Origin: Virgibacillus sp. NKC19-16
GTDB taxonomy: Bacteria; Bacillota; Bacilli; Bacillales; Amphibacillaceae
Length of the DNA stretch: 64,000 nucleotides
Reading direction: 5' to 3'
Assembly (NCBI RefSeq): GCF_021560035.1
Contig: NZ_CP074373.1
Coordinates: forward strand, 926,001-990,000
The notes below the pieces were generated by a model. That model was not told where the DNA came from. It did no database searches and saw only the letters and a program-made list of their open reading frames with translations. This document shows, one piece after another, positions 25,335 through 33,799 of the stretch; position 1 is the stretch's first letter, and each line of letters starts with the position of its first letter. Both the position numbers and the translations under genes were made by a program.

Positions 25335-26545
25335 TTACTCTACCGTTACATGCTTTTCAAAATCCCAAGCCGGGAGCATTTTATTTAACTGTTTATCCTG
25401 ACGATAGCCTAACACATATTCTGCCTGCATTATGGTATGAATCTCACGGGTTCCTTCATAAATGACAGGAGCTTTGGAATTGCGCAGGTAACGTTCAACC
25501 GGGTATTCATCCGAATAGCCGTATGCTCCATGAATCTGAACAGCATCATCAGCGGCTTTATTGGCAAAATCACATGCCTGCCATTTTGCGAGTGATGTCT
25601 CCCTTGTGTTTCGCACGCCTTGATTTTTCAATTCGCCGGCGCGATATACGAGAAGGCGGCTCATTTGAAATCCTGCTTCCATTTTTGCGATCATTTGCTG
25701 TACAAGTTGATGCTTGCCGATTTCTGTGCCGAAAGTTTCGCGTTCATGACTGTATTTTACACTGGCTTCCAAGCATGCCATGATCTGTCCAACTGCTCCT
25801 GCAGCCACCGTGAAACGGCCATTATCGAGTGCGGCCATCGCAATTTTAAATCCTTCTCCTTCTTCGCCAAGCAGATTTTCCTTAGGTACTTTAATATGGT
25901 CAAAAAATATCTCGCCAGTGTTACCAGCACGAATACCGTGTTTTCCTTTCGTAGCTTTGGAAGAAAAGCCTTCCCACGAGCGCTCCACAATAAATGCGGA
26001 AATCCCTTTATGTTTTGCAGATCTGTCTTTCGTATAGGCAAAAACGATAAAATGATCAGCTGTATCACATAGAGAAATCCACGTTTTTTGGCCATTTAAT
26101 ATATAGTAATCTCCCTCTTTAACAGCGGTTGACTGTAGTGCGGAGACATCCGAACCTGCTGCGGGCTCTGTCAGTCCATAAGCACCAAGTTTTTCACCCT
26201 TTGCTTGGGGGTGAGGTACTTTTTCTTCTGTTCTTCAGTGCCCCATTGCAGCAATGTCATGCTGTTCAAGCCTGTATGGACCGATACAGCAGTACGAAAA
26301 GTTGTGTCGCCTCGTTCGAGTTCCTCACATACAATCGCTAGGGAGTTGTAATCCATCCCGCTGCCACCATATTCTTCAGGAATACATACACCCATTAACC
26401 CAAGTTCACCAAGCTTTGTTATGATCTCAGGGTCGAATTTGCCCTCTCGATCCCAATCTGCTATATATGGAAAAATTTCTTTATCTGTGAAGCTTCTCAC
26501 CGTATCGCGTAACATTTCCTGTTCTTCTGTAAAATTAAAATTCAT
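25335..26545 (-). pseudogene. Acyl-CoA dehydrogenase (probable glutaryl-CoA dehydrogenase), frameshifted
   Basis: Two adjoining frames together encode one complete acyl-CoA dehydrogenase. The first starts at ATG 26545 (AAGGAG upstream; MNFNFTEEQEMLRDTVRSF) and breaks near residue 115 after EEQKKKYLTP. The second continues QAKGEKLGAYGLTEPAAGSD, ILNGQKTW and on to YEGTREIHTIMQAEYVLGYR, whose Glu is the catalytic base in this family. The break is in a run of five C (26207-26211, read as G on the + strand); six would restore the frame. It lies between the CoA-transferase and aldehyde dehydrogenase genes, so glutaryl-CoA to crotonyl-CoA is the expected reaction. A true mutation, a sequencing error and slippage cannot be told apart here. 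Confidence 0.88.
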
Positions 26546-26564
26546 CTTGTTCAGCTCCTTAAAT

Positions 26565-27716
26565 TTATTTTTTAAATTCAAATCGTGTTACTATGTCTTC
26601 ATTATGTTCACCTGCATCAGGCGGATGATGCCGGACCGTAACAGGGGTTCGTGATAGCTTCAGTGGACTTCCAATCATTTTTATTGCTCCTGCAGTGGGA
26701 TGATGATATTCAATAAACATATTCCTAGCCTGTAATTGCGGATCATTTGCTACATCTTTAATCGTGTGAATTGGCCCGCATGGTATTTTGTTTTCCTGGC
26801 ATTTTTTCTGCCAAAATGCTGTTGTATTTGTTAAAAAAACCTCCTGCAGTAATGGTACTAATGCCTCCCGATGCTGCACACGATCCGGATTCGTTTGAAA
26901 TCTTTCATCCGTACTTAATTGGGGTTTTTCCAGAATGGTACATAACCTAGCGAATTGATTATCGTTTCCTACTGCGATGACCATCTCACCATCTAACGCC
27001 CGGAAGGTCTGGTATGGCACAATATTGGCATGATGATTTCCAAGAGCTGTAGGGACTTTTCCCGACATTAAATAATTACTGCCAACATTTACAAGCGAGC
27101 TCACTGCAGAATCATATAGCGACAGATCCAATTTCTGACCTTTGCCGGATAACGTTCGCTCAAGCAATGCCCCTTGAATCCCGATACAGGCATATAAACC
27201 TGTTAAAACATCCGTTATGGCTACTCCCAACTTTTGTGGTCCCGATTCTTCATCTCCTGTTATGCTCATTAATCCACTCATGGCTTGGATGATAAAATCA
27301 TAGCCTGGCATGTCTTTGTGCGGCCCTGTTTCCCCGAAGCCGGTAATAGAACAATACACAATCCCAGGGTTTAGTTCGGTAAGTGTCTCATAATCCAACC
27401 CGAATCGTTTCATCGTGCCTGATTTAAAGTTATTAATAATGACATCACTTTCTTGAACAAGTGATTTAATAACTTCGATACCTTCATCTGATTTCAAATC
27501 AACAGTTATGCTTTTCTTATTCCGATTCGCGGAAAGGTAATAAGCACTCACGTCTTTTTGAAAAGGGGGGCCCCATTTACGCGTTTCATCACTCCCGCCC
27601 GGGGCTTCGACTTTAATTACTTCTGCCCCAAGATCGCCTAAAATCATCGTACAGTAAGGACCTGCGAGAACACGGGACAAATCCAGTACTCGAATATTCT
27701 CCAATGCACCAGTCAT
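26565..27716 (-). CDS. Class III (CaiB/BaiF) CoA-transferase, probably glutarate-specific
   Basis: The 383-residue product belongs to the class III CoA-transferases, which move CoA from a donor such as succinyl-CoA to a carboxylic acid. It begins with the family pattern VLDLSRVLAGPYCTMILGDLGAEVIKVE, and the catalytic aspartate is Asp140 in PGYDFIIQAMSGLM. Placed first in an operon with an acyl-CoA dehydrogenase and a GabD-type dehydrogenase, it fits succinyl-CoA:glutarate CoA-transferase, as in the human SUGCT group. The ATG has AAAGGAG seven bases upstream. Upstream lie a leader with a terminator-like hairpin, a cre site and a clear promoter. Confidence 0.88.
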   Translation of the reverse strand: MTGALENIRVLDLSRVLAGPYCTMILGDLGAEVIKVEAPGGSDETRKWGPPFQKDVSAYYLSANRNKKSITVDLKSDEGIEVIKSLVQESDVIINNFKSGTMKRFGLDYETLTELNPGIVYCSITGFGETGPHKDMPGYDFIIQAMSGLMSITGDEESGPQKLGVAITDVLTGLYACIGIQGALLERTLSGKGQKLDLSLYDSAVSSLVNVGSNYLMSGKVPTALGNHHANIVPYQTFRALDGEMVIAVGNDNQFARLCTILEKPQLSTDERFQTNPDRVQHREALVPLLQEVFLTNTTAFWQKKCQENKIPCGPIHTIKDVANDPQLQARNMFIEYHHPTAGAIKMIGSPLKLSRTPVTVRHHPPDAGEHNEDIVTRFEFKK

Positions 27717-27740
27717 TTTCTCACTCCTTTCTTATATACT

Positions 27741-27803
27741 AAAAAAAGCCAGATCAAAGTGGATTACAGTCTTCCTGTAATTCCAAAATGAACTGGCTTT
27801 TAC
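27741..27803 (-). terminator. Leader hairpin with T run before the CoA-transferase gene
   Basis: Read on the minus strand, AAAAGCCAG pairs with CTGGCTTTT and seven T follow, with an inner stem of ATTACAG and CTGTAAT. It ends about 20 bases before the ribosome binding site of the CoA-transferase gene and some 100 bases after the promoter, so it sits inside the leader of this operon. That position suggests transcription attenuation. Confidence 0.6.
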
Positions 27804-27873
27804 CTGTTGGAACAATTCTGGCATAGAACTGTGAACAGATTAGGCAGTATTTTAAATTGTTAGTGTTCATATG

Positions 27874-27887
27874 TGAGTGCGCTTTCA
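27874..27887 (-). promoter_or_regulatory. CcpA cre-like site
   Basis: On the minus strand TGAAAGCGCACTCA matches the cre consensus TGWAANCGNTNWCA at 13 of 14 positions. It lies 10-25 bases downstream of the predicted start of transcription, where CcpA binding represses. Confidence 0.65.
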
Positions 27888-27904
27888 TATGATTCATTAT
27901 TTTA

Positions 27905-27932
27905 ATTATACATTATTTTGAGTAATATGCAA
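27905..27932 (-). promoter_or_regulatory. SigA-type promoter of the CoA-transferase operon
   Basis: On the minus strand TTGCAT (27932-27927) and TATAAT (27910-27905) are 16 bp apart. The transcript would carry a leader of about 180 bases. Confidence 0.65.
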
Positions 27933-28104
27933 CTGTTTTTAGATAATAATATCTGAAAATCTGCAAAAGTGGCTAACATGGTAGCCATAAACAACCATGA
28001 CGCCCCGAATCTTGTTTTTAATATAATTTTAATCAAAAAAGTAGTCCATTTTAAGGTACAACGTGACATTTTGTACTCTATAACTGAACTACTTATGTTA
28101 AAAC

Positions 28105-29118
28105 TTATTTCGCTGCTTTTTGGAGTTTCCCGATCATTTTTATTGCTCGTCCAGTTCCGATTGCGACGGATTCAAGCGGATTTGGGGCAAGGTGTACCGG
28201 GACGATGATTTCATCGCTAAGCCATTCTTTCATTCCTTTTAACAAGGACCCGCCACCTGTTAGCACAATCCCATGATCGACAATGTCGCCACTTAATTCG
28301 GGTGGGCAATTTTCAAGCGTCGAGCGAACTGTTTCAAGGATTTGCTGTAATGATTCTTTCAGGGCAAAATAAATCTCCGTAGACGTAATGGTTATCGTTT
28401 TAGGTAATCCCGTTACCATGTCCCGTCCACGTATGTCCATTGTTTCCTCATCGTGAACCTCTAGTGCACATCCAATTTCCATTTTAATACTTTCTGCAGT
28501 TCGTTCGCCTATTAGAATGTTATAGTTTTTGCGAATATGCTGTATGATTTCTTCATCCATTCTGTCGCCGCCGGTGCGAACGGAATTGCAAGAAACAACC
28601 CCTCCAAATGAGATAATTCCTACTTCAGAAGTTCCGCCACCGATATCAACAATAACATTGGCTATAGGTTCATCGACAGGTAGGTCGGCCCCAATTGCAG
28701 CAGCAACAGGTTCTTCAATTAAATGCACCTGTTTAGCGCCGTAGCTTGATACTGCATTATGGATAGCGCGTCGTTCGACAGATGTACTTCCAGATGGCGT
28801 ACAGACAACGACGGTCGGTTTACGCATGGACGATCCAACTTGCTTGCTTACTTTTTTCAAAAATTCTTTCAGCATTTGAGCCGTTACATCATAATCTGCA
28901 ATAACCCCGTCACTTAATGGGCGTATTGGGACAATGTTCTGAGGTGTTTTCCCTACCATTTCCTTTGCTTCTGCTCCAACTGCTACTACTTGTTTTGTAT
29001 GAATATCAATAGCCACAACAGACGGCTCATTTAAGACAATTCCTTTTGTTTTTGAATAGATTAGTATATTTGCAGTACCTAAATCGATTCCAATTTCTGC
29101 ATTAGATAACATAGACAT
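28105..29118 (-). CDS. mreBH: Rod-shape actin homologue MreBH
   Basis: The 337-residue bacterial actin has the nucleotide motifs [42 protein letters not shown] and [12 protein letters not shown]. MreBH directs side-wall growth and in B. subtilis guides the hydrolase LytE. The gene stands alone, away from mreCD, which fits MreBH rather than MreB; length also agrees. I chose the ATG at 29118 with GGAGG ten bases upstream; further upstream codons in frame are unlike the family. A WalR-like box lies about 100 bases upstream. Confidence 0.88.
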   Translation of the reverse strand: MSMLSNAEIGIDLGTANILIYSKTKGIVLNEPSVVAIDIHTKQVVAVGAEAKEMVGKTPQNIVPIRPLSDGVIADYDVTAQMLKEFLKKVSKQVGSSMRKPTVVVCTPSGSTSVERRAIHNAVSSYGAKQVHLIEEPVAAAIGADLPVDEPIANVIVDIGGGTSEVGIISFGGVVSCNSVRTGGDRMDEEIIQHIRKNYNILIGERTAESIKMEIGCALEVHDEETMDIRGRDMVTGLPKTITITSTEIYFALKESLQQILETVRSTLENCPPELSGDIVDHGIVLTGGGSLLKGMKEWLSDEIIVPVHLAPNPLESVAIGTGRAIKMIGKLQKAAK

Positions 29119-29212
29119 AGTTAGTGATCCTCCAATGATGTTTTCTTTCATATTCATTCTATCATATATGACAATTTGCGGGGGTATTTTTACTAGTTAC
29201 ACATTTTGGTAG

Positions 29213-29229
29213 TGTAACATCCATGTAAA
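29213..29229. promoter_or_regulatory. WalR (YycF)-like box
   Basis: TGTAACATCCATGTAAA fits TGTWAH-N5-TGTWAH exactly. It lies in the 416-bp region between mreBH and the CAP-protein gene, 95 bases from the mreBH start and about 305 from the other. An inverted repeat GTTACAC/GTGTAAC (29196-29202, 29212-29218) overlaps it. Otherwise I see no gene in this gap. Confidence 0.5.
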
Positions 29230-29534
29230 TACTATTAAAATAAAGCATACAGACCGGAATGGCAAGTAACAATCTGATTACAAATTTCGAGTCTTTGTAA
29301 CAAAACCAGGTGTTTTTAAGAGATGTCAACAGCTATTTTGTTGTAATTTTTACCACTACATTGATTTTTTTCCTACATGTCTCATTTCAGGTTGTCTTAA
29401 AACGCCTAAAAATAGAAGAATTTAGTGGAAAATAATTCTATTTATCTAGTTTGGAAAAGGCTGCCATAAATATTACAAAAAACTCGTGCTATGATGATTT
29501 TGCAAAAACAAAAAACGAAGGAGTGTGCATTAGG

Positions 29535-30599
29535 ATGTTTAAAAAAATAAGCATCGTTACAGCATTATCAGCCACATTATTTGTTGGCGGGGCTTTTCAA
29601 AATTCTGTAGATGCATCAGCTGATGCTGATCAATCACAAAACTTATCATATAACGTCTATTATTCTGTGAATGGAGTTTCGGGTACATTTTCAGGAAATA
29701 ATATGAATGGACTTTTTAACAAAGTTCAAAGTGTTTTGGGGAATTTCAATTGGGACTTTAATCAAGTTCAGCAAGTTGACCAACCGAAACAAGAAGAAGT
29801 AGAAAAGCCAGAGCAAAAAGAAGAGCAACCGGCTAAAGAAGAACAGCCAGAACAGAAAGAAGAGCAACCGGCTAAAGAAGAACAGCCAGAACAGAAAGAA
29901 GAGCAACCAGCTAAAGAAGAACAGCCAGAACAGAAAGAAGAGCAACCAGCTAAAGAAGAACAGCCAGAACAGAAAGAAGAGCAACCAGCTAAAGAAGAAC
30001 AACCAGAACAGAAAGAAGAGCAACCGGCTAAAGAAGAACAGCCAGAGCAAAAAGAAGAGCAACCAGCTAAAGAAGAACAACCAGAACAGAAAGAAGAGCA
30101 ACCGGCTAAAGAAGAACAACCAGAACAAAAAGAAGAACAGCCGCAAGCATCAGCACCGGCTCCGCAACAACCAAATAATAATCAAGAACAGCAAAATCAA
30201 AGTCAAGAGCAATCACAACAGTTAAATCAATTTGAACAGGAAGTAGTAGAATTGACGAATGCAGAACGTGAAAAGCATGGTCTAAGTCCACTTGAGATTG
30301 ATACCGAGCTAAGTAAAGTTGCTCGAGATAAATCACTTGATATGGCACAAAACAACTATTTTTCACATGATAGTCCAACTCATGGTTCTCCATTTGATAT
30401 GATGCAAAGCTATGGAGTAGATTACCGTACTGCCGGTGAAAACATTGCGAAAGGCCAAACCTCACCAGAACAGGTTGTAAATGGCTGGATGAACAGTGAT
30501 GGACACCGCGCTAATATTCTAAATGGTGACTTTACGCATATTGGTGTAGGCTACGTAGAACAGGGTAATCACTGGACACAACAATTTATTGGAAAATAA
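29535..30599 (+). CDS. Secreted CAP-domain protein with Glu/Gln/Pro repeat spacer
   Basis: A 354-residue exported protein. Residues 1-27 form a signal peptide (MFKKISIVTALSATLFVGGA). After a short N-terminal part comes a spacer of eight identical 13-residue repeats (KEEQPAKEEQPEQ), then a PQ-rich stretch and a C-terminal CAP (SCP/PR-1) domain of the YkwD type: VVELTNAEREKHGLSPL, NNYFSHDSPTHGSPFDMM, AGENIAKG, GWMNSDGHRANILN, HIGVGYV. The repeat spacer likely spans the cell wall. I chose the ATG at 29535 with AAGGAG upstream. The role of bacterial CAP domains is not settled; wall association is likely. Confidence 0.88.
   Translation: MFKKISIVTALSATLFVGGAFQNSVDASADADQSQNLSYNVYYSVNGVSGTFSGNNMNGLFNKVQSVLGNFNWDFNQVQQVDQPKQEEVEKPEQKEEQPAKEEQPEQKEEQPAKEEQPEQKEEQPAKEEQPEQKEEQPAKEEQPEQKEEQPAKEEQPEQKEEQPAKEEQPEQKEEQPAKEEQPEQKEEQPAKEEQPEQKEEQPQASAPAPQQPNNNQEQQNQSQEQSQQLNQFEQEVVELTNAEREKHGLSPLEIDTELSKVARDKSLDMAQNNYFSHDSPTHGSPFDMMQSYGVDYRTAGENIAKGQTSPEQVVNGWMNSDGHRANILNGDFTHIGVGYVEQGNHWTQQFIGK
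29817..30128 (+). repeat. Eight tandem 39-bp repeats inside the CAP-protein gene
   Basis: The unit codes for KEEQPAKEEQPEQ and repeats eight times (312 bp) with only silent differences such as GCCAGAACAG/ACCAGAACAG and CCGGCT/CCAGCT. Copy number is likely to vary among strains by slippage. Confidence 0.9.
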
Positions 30600-30610
30600 A
30601 TAATAGATTA

Positions 30611-30642
30611 AGAGAGGCTAACTTCGGTTAGTCTCTCTTTTT
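30611..30642 (+). terminator. Terminator after the CAP-protein gene
   Basis: AGAGAGGCTAAC pairs with GGTTAGTCTCTCT around TTC, followed by T residues. Confidence 0.85.
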
Positions 30643-30762
30643 ATACGTAATACTTGCTACTTAGCCGCATTTCCTTTATATTTTGAGGGCAATAAAGGTA
30701 TAATACAGGTGGAAGTGATACAATAGGCTTTTTACAAATAATACCAGCAGCGAGGTGTAGCA

Positions 30763-31758
30763 ATGGTACAAGGAGCAACAAATTGGAATACAGAGTTAAC
30801 ACAGGAATGGTTGCAAAATTATGTAGATGACTGGGTATCCTTTTACAGGAAACATACCGTTGACGGAAACGTAGCATCCTATATTCCAATACTGCAGGAG
30901 GCGAACCGGGATCATTTAGGAATTTCGATTGTTGGTAAAAATGGTATGACGATACGTTCCGGCGATTTTGAGGTGCCATTCACCATACAAAGTATTTCCA
31001 AAGTGTTCAGCTTTATTGTTGCTTGTATGGGACGAGGCCTGTCCTATGTACTTGATCGTGTTGACGTTGAGCCAACAGGTGAAGCATTTAATTCGATTAT
31101 GCATCTGGAAATGACACAGCTAAAAAAACCATTTAATCCCATGATTAATGCTGGTGCAATTACAGTTACATCCATGCTTGAGGGTAGAACCTCTGATGAA
31201 AAGCTAGAGCCTGTATTTCAGTTGTTGGAACGCATGCTTGATTATCGTCCGCACCTGAATGTAGATGCATACGAATCAGAAAGAGATTCATCCATGAGGA
31301 ATCGAGCGATCGGGTATTATTTATTGGAAACTGGTTACTTGGAATCCGATCTTAATATCACGTTAGAGACATATTTTAAACAATGCTCCATTGAAGTTAC
31401 CCTTGAGGATTTGGCCAGAATTGGTATGATCATTGCCAATGATGGGGAAGACCCAAATAATAAAGAAGAAATTATACCACGTCAGGTAGCCCGACTTGCT
31501 AAAGCGTTAATGCTGACATGCGGGATGTATGATGCGTCCGGGAAATTTGCTGCGTATGTTGGTGTACCTGCTAAGAGCGGTGTTTCCGGTGGGATCATTG
31601 CATTATCACCACCACGCGTTCGTGATGAGGAATTACCTTTTGTTACCGGATGCGGGATCGGTGTATATGGCCCGGCTTTAGATGATAAAGGGAACAGTAT
31701 TGCCGGTATTCGATTACTTCGGCATATTGCTAACCAGTGGGATTTGAGTTTATTTTAA
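30763..31758 (+). CDS. glsA: Glutaminase A
   Basis: The enzyme hydrolyses glutamine to glutamate and ammonia. The 331-residue product is a serine-dependent beta-lactamase-fold glutaminase: the nucleophile is Ser77 with Lys80 in FTIQSISKVF, and NPMINAGAITV and SGVSGGIIAL complete the pocket. It is slightly longer than most at the N-terminus. GAGGTG precedes the ATG. B. subtilis has two such enzymes; here it is a single gene with no transporter alongside. Confidence 0.95.
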   Translation: MVQGATNWNTELTQEWLQNYVDDWVSFYRKHTVDGNVASYIPILQEANRDHLGISIVGKNGMTIRSGDFEVPFTIQSISKVFSFIVACMGRGLSYVLDRVDVEPTGEAFNSIMHLEMTQLKKPFNPMINAGAITVTSMLEGRTSDEKLEPVFQLLERMLDYRPHLNVDAYESERDSSMRNRAIGYYLLETGYLESDLNITLETYFKQCSIEVTLEDLARIGMIIANDGEDPNNKEEIIPRQVARLAKALMLTCGMYDASGKFAAYVGVPAKSGVSGGIIALSPPRVRDEELPFVTGCGIGVYGPALDDKGNSIAGIRLLRHIANQWDLSLF

Positions 31759-31773
31759 GAGTGAGGTGATGTT

Positions 31774-32448
31774 ATGTGTGGACGGTATACATTGCTTGCG
31801 GATGAATTGGAAACTTTGCAGGAATTTGGGTTGGAGAAGGAAATTAATTCGTATCAGCCTAGCTATAATATTGCGCCTGGTCAAAATGTGCTGGCAATTA
31901 TTCATGATGGCAAAGCGAAACGGGCAGGCTATTTGCGCTGGGGGCTCGTTCCTTCATGGGCAAATGATGAGAAAATTGGTTATAAAATGATTAACGCAAG
32001 AAGTGAAACAGCTCATGAAAAGATGAGCTTTAAAAAATTGATGTCCAGAAAAAGATGTTTGATTGTTGCAGACAGCTTTTATGAATGGCAGAAAACAGAT
32101 AGCGGAAAACAACCAAAGCGAATCCAGCCAGCGGATAGAAAATTATTCACCTTTGCAGGTCTTTGGGATAAGTGGGAACAAGGAGAAAAGGAAATTTTTA
32201 CATGTACCATTTTGACAAAAGAAGCAAATGGTTTCATGCAGGATATTCATCATCGCATGCCAATTATTTTACCGAAAAACAAAGAAGATGACTGGATCAC
32301 ACCAACTCAAAAGTCTCCGTCACAAGCGCATGAATTCTTACAAACAATAAAAGATGATGAATTAACAGCTTACGATGTAGGGACTTATGTTAATGCTGCG
32401 AAAAATAATGATGCAACATGTATTGAGCCGATTACAAAAGGAAATTAA
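31774..32448 (+). CDS. SRAP (HMCES/YedK) abasic-site protein
   Basis: SRAP proteins protect abasic sites in single-stranded DNA by forming a covalent bond through a cysteine exposed after removal of the first methionine. The 224-residue product begins MCGRYTL, so Cys2 is that residue. Other conserved parts are YNIAPGQ, RWGLVPSWA, INARSET, RCLIVADSFYEW and HHRMPIIL. GAGGTG precedes the ATG and the gene starts 15 bases after glsA, possibly in one transcript. Confidence 0.93.
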   Translation: MCGRYTLLADELETLQEFGLEKEINSYQPSYNIAPGQNVLAIIHDGKAKRAGYLRWGLVPSWANDEKIGYKMINARSETAHEKMSFKKLMSRKRCLIVADSFYEWQKTDSGKQPKRIQPADRKLFTFAGLWDKWEQGEKEIFTCTILTKEANGFMQDIHHRMPIILPKNKEDDWITPTQKSPSQAHEFLQTIKDDELTAYDVGTYVNAAKNNDATCIEPITKGN

Positions 32449-32508
32449 TACATAATTCCTGTATAATATAAAGGAAAAGATACTATATGCTAAAAGGAGA
32501 GAATACAA

Positions 32509-32808
32509 ATGAGTAAGCGTAAATTATTTCTAGGAGTTGTCACAGGTGCCGTTGTTGGGGGTTTGGTTACATTGTTTGACAGAGAAACAAGACATTATGC
32601 AAAAAATAAACTAACAACGGTAAAATCAGGGACAACCTATATGGTGAAAAATCCGTCCGAAACAGTACATAATATGCGTGTAGCTTTAAATAAGCTTAAT
32701 GATAATTTATCTAGTGGCTCTTCCAATCTGATGAATGCATTAGAGCAAGTAGAAGGTTCCTTGGAGAAAGTTTCAACTAAAAGTGAAAGCAAAAAAGAAC
32801 TAGAATAA
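32509..32808 (+). CDS. YtxH-domain small membrane-associated protein
   Basis: A 99-residue protein with a glycine-rich hydrophobic N-terminal segment (LFLGVVTGAVVGGLVTLF, residues 6-23) and a helical, charged remainder. This is the YtxH/YhaH type, linked in other Bacillus to the membrane and to general stress. GGAGAG precedes the ATG. It lies 21 bp before the YihY gene and is likely co-transcribed. Confidence 0.75.
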   Translation: MSKRKLFLGVVTGAVVGGLVTLFDRETRHYAKNKLTTVKSGTTYMVKNPSETVHNMRVALNKLNDNLSSGSSNLMNALEQVEGSLEKVSTKSESKKELE

Positions 32809-32829
32809 AATAAAGAAGGGAGAGTGGGT

Positions 32830-33645
32830 ATGAAAAGAGCAGTGGGATTTGCGAAAAACGTATATCAACGAATTATGGATGATGATATTATGGGTTTGGC
32901 TGCACAACTGGCTTACTTTTTTCTATTATCCCTTTTCCCATTTTTAATGTTTTTATTAACATTAGTTGGTTATTTGCCAATCGAAGAAAGTCGGGTTATT
33001 GCTGCAATCACAAATTATGCACCAGCGCAAATATCGGATTTAATCAACGCAAATGTTAGTCAATTGATCAATCAACAAAATGGAGGTTTATTGTCGATAG
33101 GGATTATAGGTACGCTTTGGGCTGCATCTAACGCGATTAATGCACTCACGAGAGCTTTAAATAAGGCATATGAAGTGGAAGAAGATCGTATGTTTATTGT
33201 TTCCAGATTAATTGCTATCGTATTGACGATTGCGATGATCCTTGTAATTTGTATAGCTTTCTTGCTGCCAGTTTTCGGTCAGGTGATCGGGGAGTCGATA
33301 TTTTCACTTTTCGGTTTATCTGAAGGTTTTCTAGCTGTGTGGGAAGCACTGCGTTGGCTTGTATCTTCCATTATATTTTTTGTTGTATTCGTTGCCCTGT
33401 ATAAGCTGGCGCCGAATATAAAAGTTTATTTTAGAAATGTTATCTGGGGAGCGTTATTCTCTACAATCAGCTGGCAATTGGTATCCCTGGGTTTTTCTTT
33501 TTATGTCAACAACATGGCTAATTACTCAGCAACATATGGCAGTCTTGGTGCTGTTATCGTTTTAATGATATGGCTTTATATTTCTGGAATTATCATTATG
33601 ACAGGTGGTGTGATTAACGCCGTTATCAGGAAGAATTTAGCGTAA
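32830..33645 (+). CDS. YihY/BrkB family membrane protein (YfkH-like)
   Basis: The 271-residue product has six hydrophobic segments and the family marker GLAAQLAYFFLLSLFPFLMFLLTL at residues 18-42, with further conserved YGSLGAVIVLMIWLYISG. The family was once called ribonuclease BN, which is now known to be wrong; its role is unclear. I chose the ATG at 32830 since GAAGGGAG lies upstream at proper spacing; a GTG six bases earlier falls too close. B. subtilis YfkH is the likely counterpart. Confidence 0.88.
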   Translation: MKRAVGFAKNVYQRIMDDDIMGLAAQLAYFFLLSLFPFLMFLLTLVGYLPIEESRVIAAITNYAPAQISDLINANVSQLINQQNGGLLSIGIIGTLWAASNAINALTRALNKAYEVEEDRMFIVSRLIAIVLTIAMILVICIAFLLPVFGQVIGESIFSLFGLSEGFLAVWEALRWLVSSIIFFVVFVALYKLAPNIKVYFRNVIWGALFSTISWQLVSLGFSFYVNNMANYSATYGSLGAVIVLMIWLYISGIIIMTGGVINAVIRKNLA

Positions 33646-33674
33646 ATAGCTGGCCGAATGGTCAGCTATTTTTG
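33644..33674 (+). terminator. Terminator after the YihY-family gene
   Basis: AAATAGCTGGCC pairs with GGTCAGCTATTT and TTTG follows the stop codon region. Confidence 0.8.
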
Positions 33675-33799
33675 TATGGTCTCTTTTGGCAGTTAAATGG
33701 AATCCAAAATGAATCCTAAATATAGACCTAGCACTATAAATCTGTTACTATAATTATTAAGTTTTTTATATAACAGATATTTTTAAGGGGGTCTATAGT

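Noticed and set aside
25757-26095. Minus-strand 112-codon frame inside the acyl-CoA dehydrogenase gene
   Set aside because: It is out of frame with the conserved dehydrogenase sequence, which continues in the adjacent frame.
27717-27900. Lysine (L-box) riboswitch before the CoA-transferase operon
   Set aside because: The conserved L-box blocks are not present; only a hairpin with a T run can be supported.
29691-30146. 151-codon minus-strand frame rich in Phe and Leu
   Set aside because: It is the antisense shadow of the eight 39-bp repeats of the CAP-protein gene.
32824-33645. Ribonuclease BN for the YihY-family gene
   Set aside because: That old name came from a mistaken assignment; the protein is an integral membrane protein of unclear role.
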